From: Caballeronia choica
GTDB lineage: Bacteria > Pseudomonadota > Gammaproteobacteria > Burkholderiales > Burkholderiaceae
NCBI RefSeq assembly: GCF_001544535.1
Contig: NZ_FCON02000005.1
Span: 82,604-146,603, forward strand
Direction of reading: 5' to 3'
DNA length: 64,000 nt
Part shown: piece after piece, positions 37,694-48,134 of the stretch
Layout of the letters: each line of letters starts with the position of its first letter
Numbering within the stretch: position 1 is the stretch's first letter
The notes under the pieces: model-generated
The model's input: only the letters and a program-made list of their open reading frames with translations
Told to the model about the DNA's origin: nothing
The model's database searches: none
Position numbers and translations under genes: made by a program

Positions 37694-38508
37694 CCGGCGC
37701 TCCGCGTGGTGTCGGGCTGGGCGGTGGCCGATGGATCGGGCGCTGCGGGCGCTGCCGGCTGTGTGGGCAATGCGCGCTTCGCCGACGATGGCTTGCGCGG
37801 CGCCATCCGGTCGATGATCACGTCGGCGAACGTGCCGGCCGCGAGCGCGGCGAACACCGCGAGCGGCAACCCCAGCCGGTACGGCAGGTCGAACGCGAGC
37901 AGCGAGACGATGCTCGCGATGCCGACCGCCGCGAGCGTCGAACGGGTCGCGATCGCGGAGACGATCAGCGGGATCAGCGCGAGTGTGCCGGCGAGTTCGA
38001 GTCCCCAGTTGTCGGGGATGAGGCTCGCGAGCAGGATCCCCGCAATCGACGAAGACTGCCACGACAGCCAGCTCGTCGCGGCAAGTCCCCAGAAGAACGC
38101 TTCCTTGCCGGGCTGGAAACCCGCCGGGAAATTTCGCTTCGAGAACATCAGGTAGATGATGTCGCCGTTGAAGTAGCCGAGCACGAGCCGGCGCGCGAGC
38201 GGCAGATACGAGAAATGCGGCGCGAGGCCCGCGCTGAAAATCACGAAACGCAGGTTGACCATTGCGGCCGTGAGCAGGATCGTCCAGAGCGGCAGCTTCG
38301 CCGCGAACAGCGGCAACACGGCAAGCTGCGACGATCCCGCATACACCGCGAGCGACATGCCGAGCGCCTGCGGCACCGACAACACCGATTTGGTCATCGC
38401 GATGCCGGTGACGAGCCCCCAGGAGAACGTTGCCAGGACGGCGGGTGAGAACGTGCGAAAGCCTTCGAGAAACGCACGTCGATTTGTTTCGGACAGCCGG
38501 TCGAGCAT
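37690..38508 (-). CDS. azlC: AzlC-family branched-chain amino acid exporter
   Basis: A 272-residue membrane protein of the LIV-E family. The core has FSPAVLATFSWGLVTGIAM, AVYAGSSQLAVLPLF, and NLRFVIFSAGLAPHFS, which is characteristic of AzlC. A Pro/Ala-rich cytoplasmic tail of about 40 residues is longer than usual. The ATG at 38508 matches the family start; the frame extends to 38799 but without support. The start is 325 bases from divergent ilvE. Confidence 0.88.
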   Translation of the reverse strand: MLDRLSETNRRAFLEGFRTFSPAVLATFSWGLVTGIAMTKSVLSVPQALGMSLAVYAGSSQLAVLPLFAAKLPLWTILLTAAMVNLRFVIFSAGLAPHFSYLPLARRLVLGYFNGDIIYLMFSKRNFPAGFQPGKEAFFWGLAATSWLSWQSSSIAGILLASLIPDNWGLELAGTLALIPLIVSAIATRSTLAAVGIASIVSLLAFDLPYRLGLPLAVFAALAAGTFADVIIDRMAPRKPSSAKRALPTQPAAPAAPDPSATAQPDTTRSAG

Positions 38509-38833
38509 GGATGAGGTGCGAGCCACCGCGCGAGCCAATCCGGATGCGCGATGAATCGACAGAAAGTGGAGGTCGCCGCGGCGAGTCCGTGGCGATTGGC
38601 GGATTATAGCGTCGCGAAAGGCGCAGAACGCTTGATCGCGCCCGTTTTGCACTGAAAAGACGCTAAAATGACGGTCTTTCGCCGCCTTCCGGGAAGCGGC
38701 ACGGGCCCAGGCAGACCGCTCGCGCGTCATGCCTCGCGAGCGGCAAGCATGGCGGCTTGCAAGGATGCACGCAGGCTTGCCGCTAAGCCCCCGCCACACT
38801 GGAATGGAACACGCAACTCGCTAGGAGAATCGT
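38509..38833. other. azlC-ilvE divergent intergenic region
   Basis: No gene is supported in these 325 bases. A TAAAAT element at 38664-38669 could be the ilvE -10 box, but its -35 is poor. I see no Lrp- or leader-peptide-type attenuator. Confidence 0.5.
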
Positions 38834-39754
38834 ATGTCAATGGCCGACCGCGACGGCAAGATCTGGATGGATGGCAAGCTGATCGAATGGCGCGACGCCA
38901 ACATCCACGTGCTGACTCACACGCTGCACTACGGGATGGGCGTCTTCGAAGGCGTGCGCGCCTACAAGACCGCAAGCGGCACCGCCATCTTCCGCCTGAA
39001 GGAGCACACCAAGCGCCTCTTCAACTCGGCGAAGATCTTCCAGATGGAAATCCCGTTCGACCGCGACACGCTCGAAGCCGCGCAACTCGAAGTCGTGCGC
39101 GCGAACAATCTCGAATCCTGCTACATCCGGCCGATCATCTGGGTCGGCTCGGAGAAGCTCGGCGTATCGGCGAAGGGCAACACCATTCACGTCGCGATCG
39201 CCGCGTGGCCGTGGGGCGCCTATCTCGGCGACGACGGCCTCGCCAAGGGCATCCGCGTGAAGACGTCGTCGTTCACGCGGCATCACGTGAACGTGTCGAT
39301 GGTGCGCGCGAAGGCGTCCGGCTGGTACGTGAACTCGATTCTCGCGAACCAGGAAGCCATCGCCGACGGCTATGACGAAGCGTTGCTGCTGGATGTCGAC
39401 GGCTACGTCTCCGAAGGCTCCGGCGAAAACTTCTTCCTCGTGAACAATGGCAAGCTGTACACGCCGGACCTGTCGTCGTGCCTCGACGGCATCACGCGCG
39501 ACACGATCCTCACCCTCGCGCGCGATTTCGGCATTCCGGTGATCGAAAAGCGCATCACCCGCGACGAGGTCTACACCTGCGACGAAGCGTTCTTCACCGG
39601 CACCGCCGCCGAAGTCACGCCGATCCGCGAACTCGACAACCGCACGATCGGCGAAGGCGTGCGCGGCCCGATCACGGAGAAGCTGCAAAGCGCGTTCTTC
39701 GACGTGGTCGGCGGCAAGAACGAGAAGTACGCGAGCTGGCTCGCGAAGGTTTGA
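38834..39754 (+). CDS. ilvE: Branched-chain amino acid aminotransferase
   Basis: A 306-residue fold-type IV PLP aminotransferase that interconverts Leu, Ile and Val with their 2-oxo acids using glutamate. The N-terminal GKIWMDGKLIEWRDANIHVL, the HYGMGVFEGVRAY motif, the PLP lysine near residue 160 (RAKASGWY) and SEGSGENFFLVNNG are diagnostic. AGGAGAATCGT precedes the ATG. The divergent azlCD exporter handles the same amino acids. A small zinc-finger gene follows 70 bases downstream. Confidence 0.95.
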   Translation: MSMADRDGKIWMDGKLIEWRDANIHVLTHTLHYGMGVFEGVRAYKTASGTAIFRLKEHTKRLFNSAKIFQMEIPFDRDTLEAAQLEVVRANNLESCYIRPIIWVGSEKLGVSAKGNTIHVAIAAWPWGAYLGDDGLAKGIRVKTSSFTRHHVNVSMVRAKASGWYVNSILANQEAIADGYDEALLLDVDGYVSEGSGENFFLVNNGKLYTPDLSSCLDGITRDTILTLARDFGIPVIEKRITRDEVYTCDEAFFTGTAAEVTPIRELDNRTIGEGVRGPITEKLQSAFFDVVGGKNEKYASWLAKV

Positions 39755-39824
39755 TTGCGGCGCGGGCGGGCTTTCGAAGCCACGGCCGCCGCGCCTGTCC
39801 CACACGAAACGAACGAGATTCCGA

Positions 39825-40019
39825 ATGAGCGACCTGAAGGAAATGCCGCTGGTGGAACTGACGGCCAAGGATTTGCCCGCTTTCTGCCCGAACCCGTCGA
39901 TGCCGCGCTGGAGCACCCATCCGCGCGTCTTCCTCGACATCACCCACGGCGAAGCGCGCTGCCCGTATTGCGGCACGCGCTACAAGCTGAAGGCCGGCGA
40001 AGTGGTCAAGGGCCACTGA
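39825..40019 (+). CDS. Small CHCC-type zinc-finger protein
   Basis: A 64-residue protein with a zinc-binding set: Cys21 in LPAFCPNP, His32 in WSTHPRVFLDI, and the pair CPYCGTRYK. The same fold occurs in NDUFS6-like proteins. In betaproteobacteria it commonly sits between ilvE and waaF, from memory. The role is unknown, and it is complete and probably co-transcribed with ilvE. Confidence 0.85.
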   Translation: MSDLKEMPLVELTAKDLPAFCPNPSMPRWSTHPRVFLDITHGEARCPYCGTRYKLKAGEVVKGH

Positions 40020-40153
40020 GCGGCCTGTCATCCGTCGACCGGGCGCGCCTCGAAGGAAGCGCCCGTTTCGCCATTTCGGCGGCCTCAACCCATTACATCG
40101 ACATTTCGCGCAACTGACGCGGGATGCGTTTTTTGATCGGAAAAATTACACAG

Positions 40154-41206
40154 ATGCGCCGCGCGCTGGTTATTGCACCGAACTGGATCGGTGACGCATT
40201 GATGGCGCAGCCGCTCTTTTCGCTGCTGAGGAAGCTGCATCCTCGCATCGTCATCGACGCCGTCGCGCCCGCCTGGGTCGCCCCGGTGCTCGAGCGCATG
40301 CCGGAAATCCACGATGTCTACGCCACGAGCCTCGCCCACGGCAAGCTGCAGTTGCTGCGCCGCTGGCAACTCGCGAGCGACCTGCGCGATGTCGGCTACG
40401 ACGCGGCCTACATCCTGCCGAACTCGCTCAAATCGGCGCTGATCCCGTGGATGGCGAAGATTCCGCTGCGCATCGGCTACACCGGCGAGAGCCGCTACGG
40501 CCTGCTCAACGTGCGCCACGCGAATCCGGGCAAGAAGGAACGCCCGCCGATGGTCGGCCAGTACGCCGCTCTGGCCTACGCGCCCGGCGCCAAGCTGCCG
40601 TTCTCGACGGACGGCCGCGAAGGCACGACGCCGCTTCCCGTCCCGCGTCTGGAAAGCGATCCGAACGAAGCGGCGCGCGTCTCGACCCGCTTCAATCTCG
40701 ATAATCGCACGCCGCTCGTCGTGTTCTGCCCGGGCGCCGAATTCGGCCCGGCCAAGCGCTGGCCGCCCGAGCACTTCGCGGCGCTCGCGCAATTCGTCGC
40801 GCAGTCGTTTCCGTATGCGAGGATCGTCGCGCTCGGGTCGCCGAAAGATGCGCCGATTGCGCAAGCCATTGCCGATCGGGCGTCGAACGTGCGCAACCTC
40901 TGCGGCCAGACCTCGCTCGGCGAAGCGTGCGCGCTGATCGCGCGCGCGAGCGCCGTCGTCACCAACGATTCCGGGCTGATGCACGTCGCGGCGGCGCTCA
41001 GGCGCCCGCTCGTCGCGGTGTTCGGCTCGACCGACCCGCGCCACACGCCGCCCTTGTCCGATCTCGCAAAGGTACAATGGCTTCAGCTCGAATGCAGTCC
41101 ATGCTTCGCCCGCGAGTGCCCGCTGGGCCATCTGAACTGCCTGCGCGAACTGAGCGCGGAGCAGGTTTTCGGAGACTTGCGGGGCATGCTGCTCGCCCAT
41201 CGCTGA
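40154..41206 (+). CDS. waaF: LPS ADP-heptose:heptosyltransferase II
   Basis: A 350-residue GT9 glycosyltransferase that adds the second heptose to the inner core of lipopolysaccharide at the cytoplasmic face of the inner membrane. The start RRALVIAPNWIGDALMAQPL carries the acceptor-side Asp. The donor domain shows CPGAEFGPAKRWP and TNDSGLMHVAAAL. A Cys-rich C-terminal segment (ECSPCFARECPLGHLNC) is also typical of WaaF. The ATG at 40154 is preferred over 40124 by alignment; neither has a strong ribosome site. Confidence 0.92.
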   Translation: MRRALVIAPNWIGDALMAQPLFSLLRKLHPRIVIDAVAPAWVAPVLERMPEIHDVYATSLAHGKLQLLRRWQLASDLRDVGYDAAYILPNSLKSALIPWMAKIPLRIGYTGESRYGLLNVRHANPGKKERPPMVGQYAALAYAPGAKLPFSTDGREGTTPLPVPRLESDPNEAARVSTRFNLDNRTPLVVFCPGAEFGPAKRWPPEHFAALAQFVAQSFPYARIVALGSPKDAPIAQAIADRASNVRNLCGQTSLGEACALIARASAVVTNDSGLMHVAAALRRPLVAVFGSTDPRHTPPLSDLAKVQWLQLECSPCFARECPLGHLNCLRELSAEQVFGDLRGMLLAHR

Positions 41207-41376
41207 GATCGGCCGCGACCTCGAGCCGCGTACGGCCGGCGTCTGAATCGAGCCTCCTGTGTGCGGGCGCCGACACGCGAATGTCTCCGAACGGAGGCAT
41301 GCTTTGACCAACGACCGATGCACCACGCGCCGGCAGCAGGGCGCGCGGCGCATCGAACGCCAGAGACCCACGAGCC

Positions 41377-41823
41377 ATGCCACGTTTTGCCCGCCTCTTC
41401 GAAGCCGCCGCAGACACCCTCAATGCCTACTACCAGGCCGTCGCGGAGGCCAACCTCGATAGCGTGATGACGCTCTGGATCGACGAGGAATTCGCCACCT
41501 GCATCTGCGCGAACGGTGCGCACCTGCACGGGCTCGACGGCATCCGCGCGGGTCTCGCAAAACAGTTCGAAGCGGCGCCGGTCACCATCGAGCCGCTCGA
41601 CATCCGCGTGTACGACAGCCTCGGCACCGTCGTCTACGCGATTGCTGAAGCGCACAAGCCGGCCGATCCGGCCGGCGTCTCGCGACTGATCTTCACGACG
41701 TATGTGATGGTCCACGAGCGCGGCGAGTGGCGCATCGCGCATATCCATGCGAGCGCGATGCCCGACGCCGCCGCCGGTCAGTTCGCGGCAAGGATGCGCC
41801 ACGGCCAGGGACCGCTGCACTGA
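41377..41823 (+). CDS. SnoaL/NTF2-like protein, DUF4440 type
   Basis: A 148-residue cone-shaped alpha+beta protein: an N-terminal helix pair (LNAYYQAVAEANLDSVMTLW), then HLHGLDGIRAGLAKQF and a C-terminal sheet with TYVMVHERGEWRIAHIHAS. The fold serves many small enzymes and binding proteins, so no reaction can be assigned. It is followed 25 bases later by the YheT-like hydrolase, so the two are probably co-transcribed. Confidence 0.75.
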   Translation: MPRFARLFEAAADTLNAYYQAVAEANLDSVMTLWIDEEFATCICANGAHLHGLDGIRAGLAKQFEAAPVTIEPLDIRVYDSLGTVVYAIAEAHKPADPAGVSRLIFTTYVMVHERGEWRIAHIHASAMPDAAAGQFAARMRHGQGPLH

Positions 41824-41848
41824 AGAAGACGTTTGTCGGGGAGGGGCC

Positions 41849-42925
41849 ATGAAACGCGATTCATTGATTACCCGCGATCCATCGTTCGTGGAGCGTGCGC
41901 CTTCCGGGGCGCTCGGGCGCGCAAAAGGCACCCCCGCCGATGCAACCGAGTGGCTTTATCGCGCGCCGCTCTGGCTTCCGACCAGTCACGCACAGACCAT
42001 CGTCCCCGCGCTCTTCGGCCGCCGGCCCGCCGTGCAGTTCCGGCGCGAACGCTGGGACACGCCCGACGGCGACTTCATCGACCTCGACTGGATCGCGCAT
42101 CACGAGAACGCGCCGGCGCAGCCGGACGCGCCGCTTTTCGTCCTGTTTCATGGCCTCGAAGGCAGCTCCGACTCGCATTACGCCCGCGTGCTGATGGCTG
42201 CGGCGAAGGCGCGCGGCTGGCATGGCGTCGTGCCGCACTTTCGCAGTTGCAGCGGCCCGCTCAATTTGCTGCCGCGCTTCTACCATCTCGCCGACAGCAA
42301 CGAAGTCGACTGGATTTTGCGGCGCCTGGGCGCCAGGCATTCCGGGCCGATCATCGCGGCGGGTGTATCGCTGGGCGGCAACGTGTTGCTGCGGTGGCTG
42401 TGCGAGCGCGAAAGCGACGCCTCGGTGATCAGCGCCGCCGCCGCGATCTCCGCGCCGCTCGACGTACACGCCGGCGGCCAGGCGATTTCGCAGGGCTTCG
42501 GCATGGTCTATACGCGTAGTTTCCTCAAGTCGCTCAAGCGCAAGGGACTCGCGAAGCTCGCGCAATACCCCGGACTCTTCGACCGCGACGCGATGCTCGC
42601 CGCCCGCACGCTGTACGAATTCGACAACGTCGTGACCGCGCCGCTGCACGGCTTTCGCGACACCGACGACTACTGGACGAGCGCGACCACGCGCCCGTTC
42701 CTGCCGCGCATCGCGGTCCCGACGCTCGTCCTGAACGCCCGCAACGACCCGTTCCTGCCCGGCTGCGTGCTGCCGTCAAAGGCGGAAGTATCGGCTGCGG
42801 TCACGCTCGATCAACCGGACCACGGCGGCCACGTCGGCTTCATGACAGGGCCGTTTCCGGGGCGCATCGACTGGCTTTCTCAACGCGTGTTCTCCTACCT
42901 GGAAACCCATCTCGATCATGGATGA
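41849..42925 (+). CDS. yheT: YheT-like alpha/beta hydrolase
   Basis: A 358-residue alpha/beta-hydrolase of the YheT/ABHD family. The entry motif LPTSHAQTIVPALFG, the turn FHGLEGSSDSHYAR, VVPHFRSCSGPLN and the nucleophile elbow GVSLGGNVLLRW are all as in YheT. The late His lies in DHGGHVGFM. It is a predicted esterase of unknown substrate. The ATG at 41849 follows GGGGAGGGG. Its last 8 bases overlap the next gene. Confidence 0.88.
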   Translation: MKRDSLITRDPSFVERAPSGALGRAKGTPADATEWLYRAPLWLPTSHAQTIVPALFGRRPAVQFRRERWDTPDGDFIDLDWIAHHENAPAQPDAPLFVLFHGLEGSSDSHYARVLMAAAKARGWHGVVPHFRSCSGPLNLLPRFYHLADSNEVDWILRRLGARHSGPIIAAGVSLGGNVLLRWLCERESDASVISAAAAISAPLDVHAGGQAISQGFGMVYTRSFLKSLKRKGLAKLAQYPGLFDRDAMLAARTLYEFDNVVTAPLHGFRDTDDYWTSATTRPFLPRIAVPTLVLNARNDPFLPGCVLPSKAEVSAAVTLDQPDHGGHVGFMTGPFPGRIDWLSQRVFSYLETHLDHG

Positions 42926-43484
42926 CATCGTCAAGCAAGCGCTCGCCAAATGGCCGAACGTCCCGCACTGCACCGGCTGGCTGATGCTCGACCGGCGCGG
43001 ACAATGGCGCATGCGCGACGACGCCGCCCAGGCCGCGGGCGAACTCGGCGACGTGATTCGCCACGAGGCGCTGATCGGCTTCATCAACCGCAACTACGAA
43101 AGCGACGATGCCGGCCAGTGGTTCTTCCAGAACGGGCCGCAGCGGGTGTACGTGGAACTGGGCTATACGCCGTGGATCGTGCGGCTCATGTCGACCGACG
43201 GCGCACTCGGCATGACCGATCAGACCGGCGCGGCATTCGAACCCGCGAACGCGTGGCTCGACGACGAAGGCGGCATCCTTTTCGCCGACGCGGCGGCTCC
43301 TGCCCGCATCGCCGCGCTCCACGATCACGACCTCGACTTGTTCACGAACCACGCGACCTTCGGCGAGGGCGAGGGCGCCGTGTTTCATTGGCGCGCAGGG
43401 ACGGATCTCGTGGTCGAGCCGATAACACGGGCCGAGGTCGCCGGGCGATTCGGCTTCGTGACAAGCCCCGCCGCCGTCCGCTAG
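42918..43484 (+). CDS. Conserved hypothetical protein coupled to the YheT-like gene
   Basis: A 188-residue acidic, soluble protein without signal or membrane segments. I do not recognise a characterised domain. It has a repeated two-part look, with Trp-rich strands (GWLMLDRRGQWRMRD, ELGYTPWIVRL) and LDDEGGILFAD. The ATG lies inside the end of the yheT-like gene (ATGGATGA, 8-base overlap), so the two are tightly coupled and perhaps act together. Its 3' end overlaps the convergent protease gene by 4 bases. Confidence 0.75.
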   Translation: MDDIVKQALAKWPNVPHCTGWLMLDRRGQWRMRDDAAQAAGELGDVIRHEALIGFINRNYESDDAGQWFFQNGPQRVYVELGYTPWIVRLMSTDGALGMTDQTGAAFEPANAWLDDEGGILFADAAAPARIAALHDHDLDLFTNHATFGEGEGAVFHWRAGTDLVVEPITRAEVAGRFGFVTSPAAVR

Positions 43485-45502
43485 CCGTTCCTTTCGTCCT
43501 TTTCCAGTTCGCGCTCTTCCTTGTAGCGCACCTCGAAGTCGCGCAGACGCGCTGAAATCGTCGACAGATCGTAAAAGCTCGCGGATTTGACGTCGCGTGC
43601 TTCCTTCAACTGGCGGATCGCCGACGGCCACGCGCCGTCGAGTGCGAACTTCTCCGCCATCGCCTGATGCTGCTGCAGCGGGTCGTTGAGGCCGACGCTC
43701 GCCTGCGCGAGATAAAACCACCAGTCCGGACGCTTCGGCTCGGCGCGCGTCTCCTGCTTCGCGAGTGTTTGCGCTTCGGCAAAACGGCGCGCGGTGAGGA
43801 GCGCCTGCAAGTGCATGTCGATCGCCGCGTGCGATTCCGGCCAGCGCTTCTGCGCGAGTTCCGCGAGACGGACCGCTTCGTCGTTATGGCCGGCGCGACG
43901 GGCGATGTCGGCGGCCAGGACGTCGAGGCTGGGAGAACTGCGTGGGGTGGCGGGCTTGGCGGGTTGCGCGGCGGTGGCGTTGTTGTGCGGGATCAGGCCT
44001 GCTTCGGTCAGCGCGCGCGTTTGCGCCGTGAGGTCGGTTGCGCCGGGTTGCGTCGTTGCAGATTGCGCGCGTGACGCGGCATGCGCCGTCGCCGTATTGA
44101 CGGATCGGCGCTGCGTGGGCGCCTTGTCGGTCGCGCGCATGGGCGATGTCGCCGGCATCGGCTTCGCCGTCGGCAACGAAGCCTCCGACCGTTCCACCTG
44201 CGCCGCCGCAACCGCCGTGCTCGCCTGCTCCCCTTCGAACAGCCGACGCGCCTTCGCCAGCGCATCGTTCGCCGCGCCGTAGTCGCCCATCAGCGTTTGC
44301 GCGAGCGCGATGCCGTACCAGTTCGCCGCTGCGTTCAGCGCGGTCTGGTCGTCGATCTCCGACTTGAGCCGGCTCGCGATATCGCGATAATCGCTCGGCG
44401 AACTCACCTGCAGCACGCGCGAGCGCGCCCGCACGAAACCGTATTCCGGCGACTGCCGTGGCTGACGGTACGGCACGCGGCGCGCGCGGTCCTCCATGTC
44501 GGCGATGCGTTCGCCCGTCAGCGGATGCGTGCGCGCGTAGGGCGGCACGCCGTTGTCGGCCATCGTCGAGCGGTCGAGGCGGTCGAAGAATGCCGTCATC
44601 GCGTACGGATCGTAGCCAGCCGCGCTCAGCATCTGGAAGCCGACGCGGTCCGCCTCGTGCTCGGCCGCGCGCGAGAAGCGCAGTTGATTGTCGACGGCGA
44701 ACGCCTGGCCGCCCATCGCGATGCCCATGCCGAGATCGCCGCTTCGCGCGGCGAGGCCCGCGAGCAGGCCGGCCAGCATCGCGGCGAGCGCGGCGTAGGT
44801 GCTGCGCTGCTGCGTGCCGAGCATCCGCGCGATATGCCGTTGCAGCACGTGCCCCATTTCGTGCCCGACGACCGACGCCAGCTCCGATTCCGTCTGCGTG
44901 GCCGCGATCAGTCCGGTGTTCACGCCGATGAAACCGCCCGGCATCGAGAAGGCGTTGATCTGCGGATCGCGCCCGGCGAAGAGATCGAAGTCCGGAATGT
45001 AGCCGCCGAGATACTGCGTGACCGCAGCCGCCGACAACCTCGACGAGACCGAATTCAGGTAGTCGCGCACGAGCCAGTCGTCGAGATAGTCGGGGTCGTT
45101 GCGCAGTTCGCGCATCATGCGCTCGCCGAGGCGCCGTTCGGCTTGCGGGGTGAGCGTGCCGCCGGAGCCGTCGCCGAGATCGGGCAGTTGCACGGCGGAC
45201 AGCGGCGCGCGCAGGCCGGTCATTTCGCTCATTTCGCCCGGGCGGTTGGCGAAGCGGCTTTGCGCGCCGCCGTATACGCCGAAGATGCCCTCCGCGACGT
45301 TCGCGGGGACGGTGCTGCTTGCGGCATCGGGCTGCGACGCGCGCAATGCGGCGGCGGCGAGGGTCGTCGGCTGGGCGCGTGTCGTTGGCGCGGGCGTTTG
45401 CGCCTGCTGCGTCGGCTGCGTCTGCGCCAGCGTCGCGGGCGGAACGGCGAGACTCAGGCACAACACGGCGATCAGAACACGATTCGGTCGCATGGAGTAC
45501 AT
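43481..45502 (-). CDS. bepA: Periplasmic M48 metalloprotease with TPR region, BepA-like
   Basis: A 673-residue protein with a signal peptide (to about residue 26), a Pro/Ala/Thr linker, and an M48 protease domain with the zinc motif HEMGH (214-218) and third ligand in [11 protein letters not shown]-terminal helical TPR-like region follows. E. coli BepA (487 residues) repairs or degrades stalled LptD and BAM substrates at the outer membrane. This version is about 190 residues longer, from a Ser/Ala/Thr-rich insert near 430-530 and the N-terminal linker. The start may also be the ATG at 45493. Confidence 0.87.
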   Translation of the reverse strand: MYSMRPNRVLIAVLCLSLAVPPATLAQTQPTQQAQTPAPTTRAQPTTLAAAALRASQPDAASSTVPANVAEGIFGVYGGAQSRFANRPGEMSEMTGLRAPLSAVQLPDLGDGSGGTLTPQAERRLGERMMRELRNDPDYLDDWLVRDYLNSVSSRLSAAAVTQYLGGYIPDFDLFAGRDPQINAFSMPGGFIGVNTGLIAATQTESELASVVGHEMGHVLQRHIARMLGTQQRSTYAALAAMLAGLLAGLAARSGDLGMGIAMGGQAFAVDNQLRFSRAAEHEADRVGFQMLSAAGYDPYAMTAFFDRLDRSTMADNGVPPYARTHPLTGERIADMEDRARRVPYRQPRQSPEYGFVRARSRVLQVSSPSDYRDIASRLKSEIDDQTALNAAANWYGIALAQTLMGDYGAANDALAKARRLFEGEQASTAVAAAQVERSEASLPTAKPMPATSPMRATDKAPTQRRSVNTATAHAASRAQSATTQPGATDLTAQTRALTEAGLIPHNNATAAQPAKPATPRSSPSLDVLAADIARRAGHNDEAVRLAELAQKRWPESHAAIDMHLQALLTARRFAEAQTLAKQETRAEPKRPDWWFYLAQASVGLNDPLQQHQAMAEKFALDGAWPSAIRQLKEARDVKSASFYDLSTISARLRDFEVRYKEERELEKDERNG

Positions 45503-45696
45503 GGCGCGATGCGTTCGCCGGACTCGCGACTCGCGGCCGGCGCGGCTATAGGCACAAAAATCGGAAACGAGCCTATCGTATCAAGTGTTTGGGGGATTTC
45601 GCGCGTGGATGCGGCGCGGCGTCCGGGACGCGCGGCGCGGTGCGCCCGAGGAATTGCCGCTGGTATGATAGGCGCCCCGTTTTGGAAGGAGAGACT

Positions 45697-46176
45697 ATGT
45701 CCGGACTCACTCATTTCGATGCTTCTGGCGAAGCGCACATGGTCGATGTCGGCGACAAGGGCGAGACGCGACGCATCGCCGTGGCGCGCGGGTCGATCGC
45801 GATGCTGGACAGCACGCTCGCGCTGATCCGCGAAGGTCGCGCCAAGAAGGGCGACGTGCTGGGCGTCGCGCGGATCGCGGCGATTCAGGGTGCGAAGCGC
45901 ACGTCGGACCTGATTCCGCTGTGCCATCCGCTCGCGCTGACGCGCGTCGCGGTGGACTTTTCCGTCGATGAAGCGCTGCCCGGCGTGCATTGCGAAGTGC
46001 GCGTGGAGACGGTCGGGCGCACGGGCGTGGAAATGGAAGCGCTGACCGCCGTGCAGGTCGGGCTGCTGACCATTTACGACATGTGCAAGGCGGTGGATCG
46101 GGGGATGACGATCAACAACGTGAAGGTCTTGGAAAAGCACGGCGGGAAGTCAGGGGATTGGGTGGCACCCGCCTGA
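45697..46176 (+). CDS. moaC: Cyclic pyranopterin monophosphate synthase
   Basis: A 159-residue enzyme of molybdenum cofactor synthesis that converts the MoaA product to cyclic pyranopterin monophosphate. The motifs [48 protein letters not shown] and the C-terminal lysine segment [17 protein letters not shown] are diagnostic. GGAAGGAGAGACT precedes the ATG. A TGGTATGAT extended -10 element lies about 30 bases upstream (45661-45669), so it is probably transcribed alone. The stop lies 9 bases from the convergent pglL stop. Confidence 0.95.
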   Translation: MSGLTHFDASGEAHMVDVGDKGETRRIAVARGSIAMLDSTLALIREGRAKKGDVLGVARIAAIQGAKRTSDLIPLCHPLALTRVAVDFSVDEALPGVHCEVRVETVGRTGVEMEALTAVQVGLLTIYDMCKAVDRGMTINNVKVLEKHGGKSGDWVAPA

Positions 46177-46185
46177 ACCTCGCCC

Positions 46186-47997
46186 TCACTCCTCACTATC
46201 ATCATCATCCTCGGACGGCGCCTGCTCCACCGACGGCGTCCCATAAAGCTTCACCAGCTCCGCCTTGAACCCCGACATCGGCTTGCCCTGCTCGTCGAGC
46301 AACTGATAAACCGCCGACAGTTGCTTCGGCCAGTCATGCAGTTGCGTCGCGAAGATCTTCAGCCGCACGATGGTATCGAGCGCGGCTTCTCGCTGCCCCG
46401 CCAGCGCCTGCAGCACCGCATACCGGCGCAACACCGTCTCCCCCGGCAGCAGCGCGAGCGCCTGCTCATGCATCGCCAGCTTCTCGGGAAGATTCTGGCC
46501 GTTCATCGGCAGCAGCGTCGCGGCACCGTACTCGCCCCATGCGCGAAACAGAAACGACGGATCGCTGCGATACTGCTCCGCCGGCCGCGTGCCGTAATAC
46601 AGCACTTCGGCGCGGTTGTAGTCGCGCATCGTCGGATACAGCGCAGCCAGACCGCCCAGCACGAGAACGGTGTAAAGCCCGTACGACACCGACCGCGCAA
46701 CCAGCCGCAACGCGCGCGTCTCCAGCAAGCCGATGACCAGCATCGCCGGCATCAGGAAGAACATGTACTGCTGCGGATACTCGACGAGCGCATGCATCAT
46801 CAGCACGCCGAGCAGCGCGAGCCCGAAAATCCGCGCGGGCGTCTGCGGGGCGCGCAGCACGCGCACGAGCCACGTGACGATGCCGAGCAGCAGTATCCCG
46901 AGACCGAGCGCGCCCGTCTTCGCGAGCAGGTCGATGAAGATGTCGTGCGCGTTGTTGGCGATCTCGACGCCGCCCAGTTCGCGAACGAAGTCGAACTGAT
47001 AGCGCGGAAACTCGCCCCAGCCGACGCCGAGCAGCGGATGCGTCTTGAACATCATCCAGCCGTATTTCCACAGCGCGAGGCGCGGCGCGATCTGATTGGC
47101 GTCCTGCATCCGCTCTGCCGCCGACTGCGCGAGATCCAGGTTGAAGCGCAGGTTCGCCCAGCGGATCGCGATGTTCACGGCGCAAAACAGCATCGCGAGC
47201 ACGACCGGGATCAACCACGCGCGCAGGTCGCGCTTGCCCGGGCCGTCGAACCCTTCGGCCGATACCGGCCGCCCCAGCACGAACGCCATCCAGAACCCGG
47301 CGACGACGATCACCGCCATCTGCAGCCAAGGTCCGCGCGACACGGTGAGCGCGAGTCCCATGGAGAAGATCGCCGACAGCACGAGCCACGCGAGCACCGG
47401 CAAACGCCGCGTCTGCACGAAGTAGAGCGCGCCCGCCGTCGCGAACGCGATATAGGTTGCGAGGTGGTTCGCCTGAGCCATGTTGCCGAACGGCCGGCGC
47501 TCGATCATCACGTTGTAGGCGACGATGAACGGCGTGAACTTCGCCTCGATGTGGAACAACTGGGCAACCTGACAGAACACCGCAAACAGCCCGCCGACGA
47601 TCAGGGCCGCCGCGCTCCAGCGCAGCGTCTTGTCGGCGAGACCGGCGCGCACGAGGCCGAAGCCCGTGTGCACCGTCACGAACGACGCGAGCAGATACGC
47701 GCCGCCAAGCCAGTTCAGCGACGGCTGCGCGACCGGCAGCAGCAGCGTCTGCGCGATCAGCAGCACGCCGAACGCGAGCGGCATGAGCGCGACCATCGGC
47801 GAAGCAAACGGGACGCGCGGTTCCGCCACTCGCACGATCAGCACGACGGTCGCGCCGAGGGCGAGGTACAACGCGAGCGCGCTGAATTCCGCGTAGAAAG
47901 TCGGGATCGGGTAAGTGTGGTTGACGACGGCGTAAGGAATCGTCAACGCAAGGAACAGCACGGCAAGGCCGAGAAAACGCGCGAATTGTGAAGGCAT
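46186..47997 (-). CDS. pglL: PglL-family protein O-oligosaccharyltransferase
   Basis: A 603-residue polytopic inner-membrane protein with about 12 helices. The Wzy_C/O-antigen-ligase core shows LTVSRGPWLQM (218-228), the large periplasmic loop GVGWGEFPRYQFDF with NNAHDIFIDLLAKTG, and HALVEYPQQYMFF. A soluble C-terminal region follows, ending in an Asp/Glu-only tail. The HALVEYP segment and the neighbouring pilin gene favour PglL, which moves lipid-linked glycans onto periplasmic proteins, over WaaL O-antigen ligase. It lies 208 bases downstream of the pilin gene on the same strand, with two hairpins between. Confidence 0.82.
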   Translation of the reverse strand: MPSQFARFLGLAVLFLALTIPYAVVNHTYPIPTFYAEFSALALYLALGATVVLIVRVAEPRVPFASPMVALMPLAFGVLLIAQTLLLPVAQPSLNWLGGAYLLASFVTVHTGFGLVRAGLADKTLRWSAAALIVGGLFAVFCQVAQLFHIEAKFTPFIVAYNVMIERRPFGNMAQANHLATYIAFATAGALYFVQTRRLPVLAWLVLSAIFSMGLALTVSRGPWLQMAVIVVAGFWMAFVLGRPVSAEGFDGPGKRDLRAWLIPVVLAMLFCAVNIAIRWANLRFNLDLAQSAAERMQDANQIAPRLALWKYGWMMFKTHPLLGVGWGEFPRYQFDFVRELGGVEIANNAHDIFIDLLAKTGALGLGILLLGIVTWLVRVLRAPQTPARIFGLALLGVLMMHALVEYPQQYMFFLMPAMLVIGLLETRALRLVARSVSYGLYTVLVLGGLAALYPTMRDYNRAEVLYYGTRPAEQYRSDPSFLFRAWGEYGAATLLPMNGQNLPEKLAMHEQALALLPGETVLRRYAVLQALAGQREAALDTIVRLKIFATQLHDWPKQLSAVYQLLDEQGKPMSGFKAELVKLYGTPSVEQAPSEDDDDSEE

Positions 47998-48134
47998 GGG
48001 CGGCTGGGAACGTCGGAGACCGGCGCACTATACAAAAATTTACCCGGACTGTCCGGCGCTCCAGCCGAAATGCCGCCAAATCCGCGGGAATCGCGGTGGA
48101 ATCGTTGCGTGCCCGCCATTCGGCGATGCGCGCG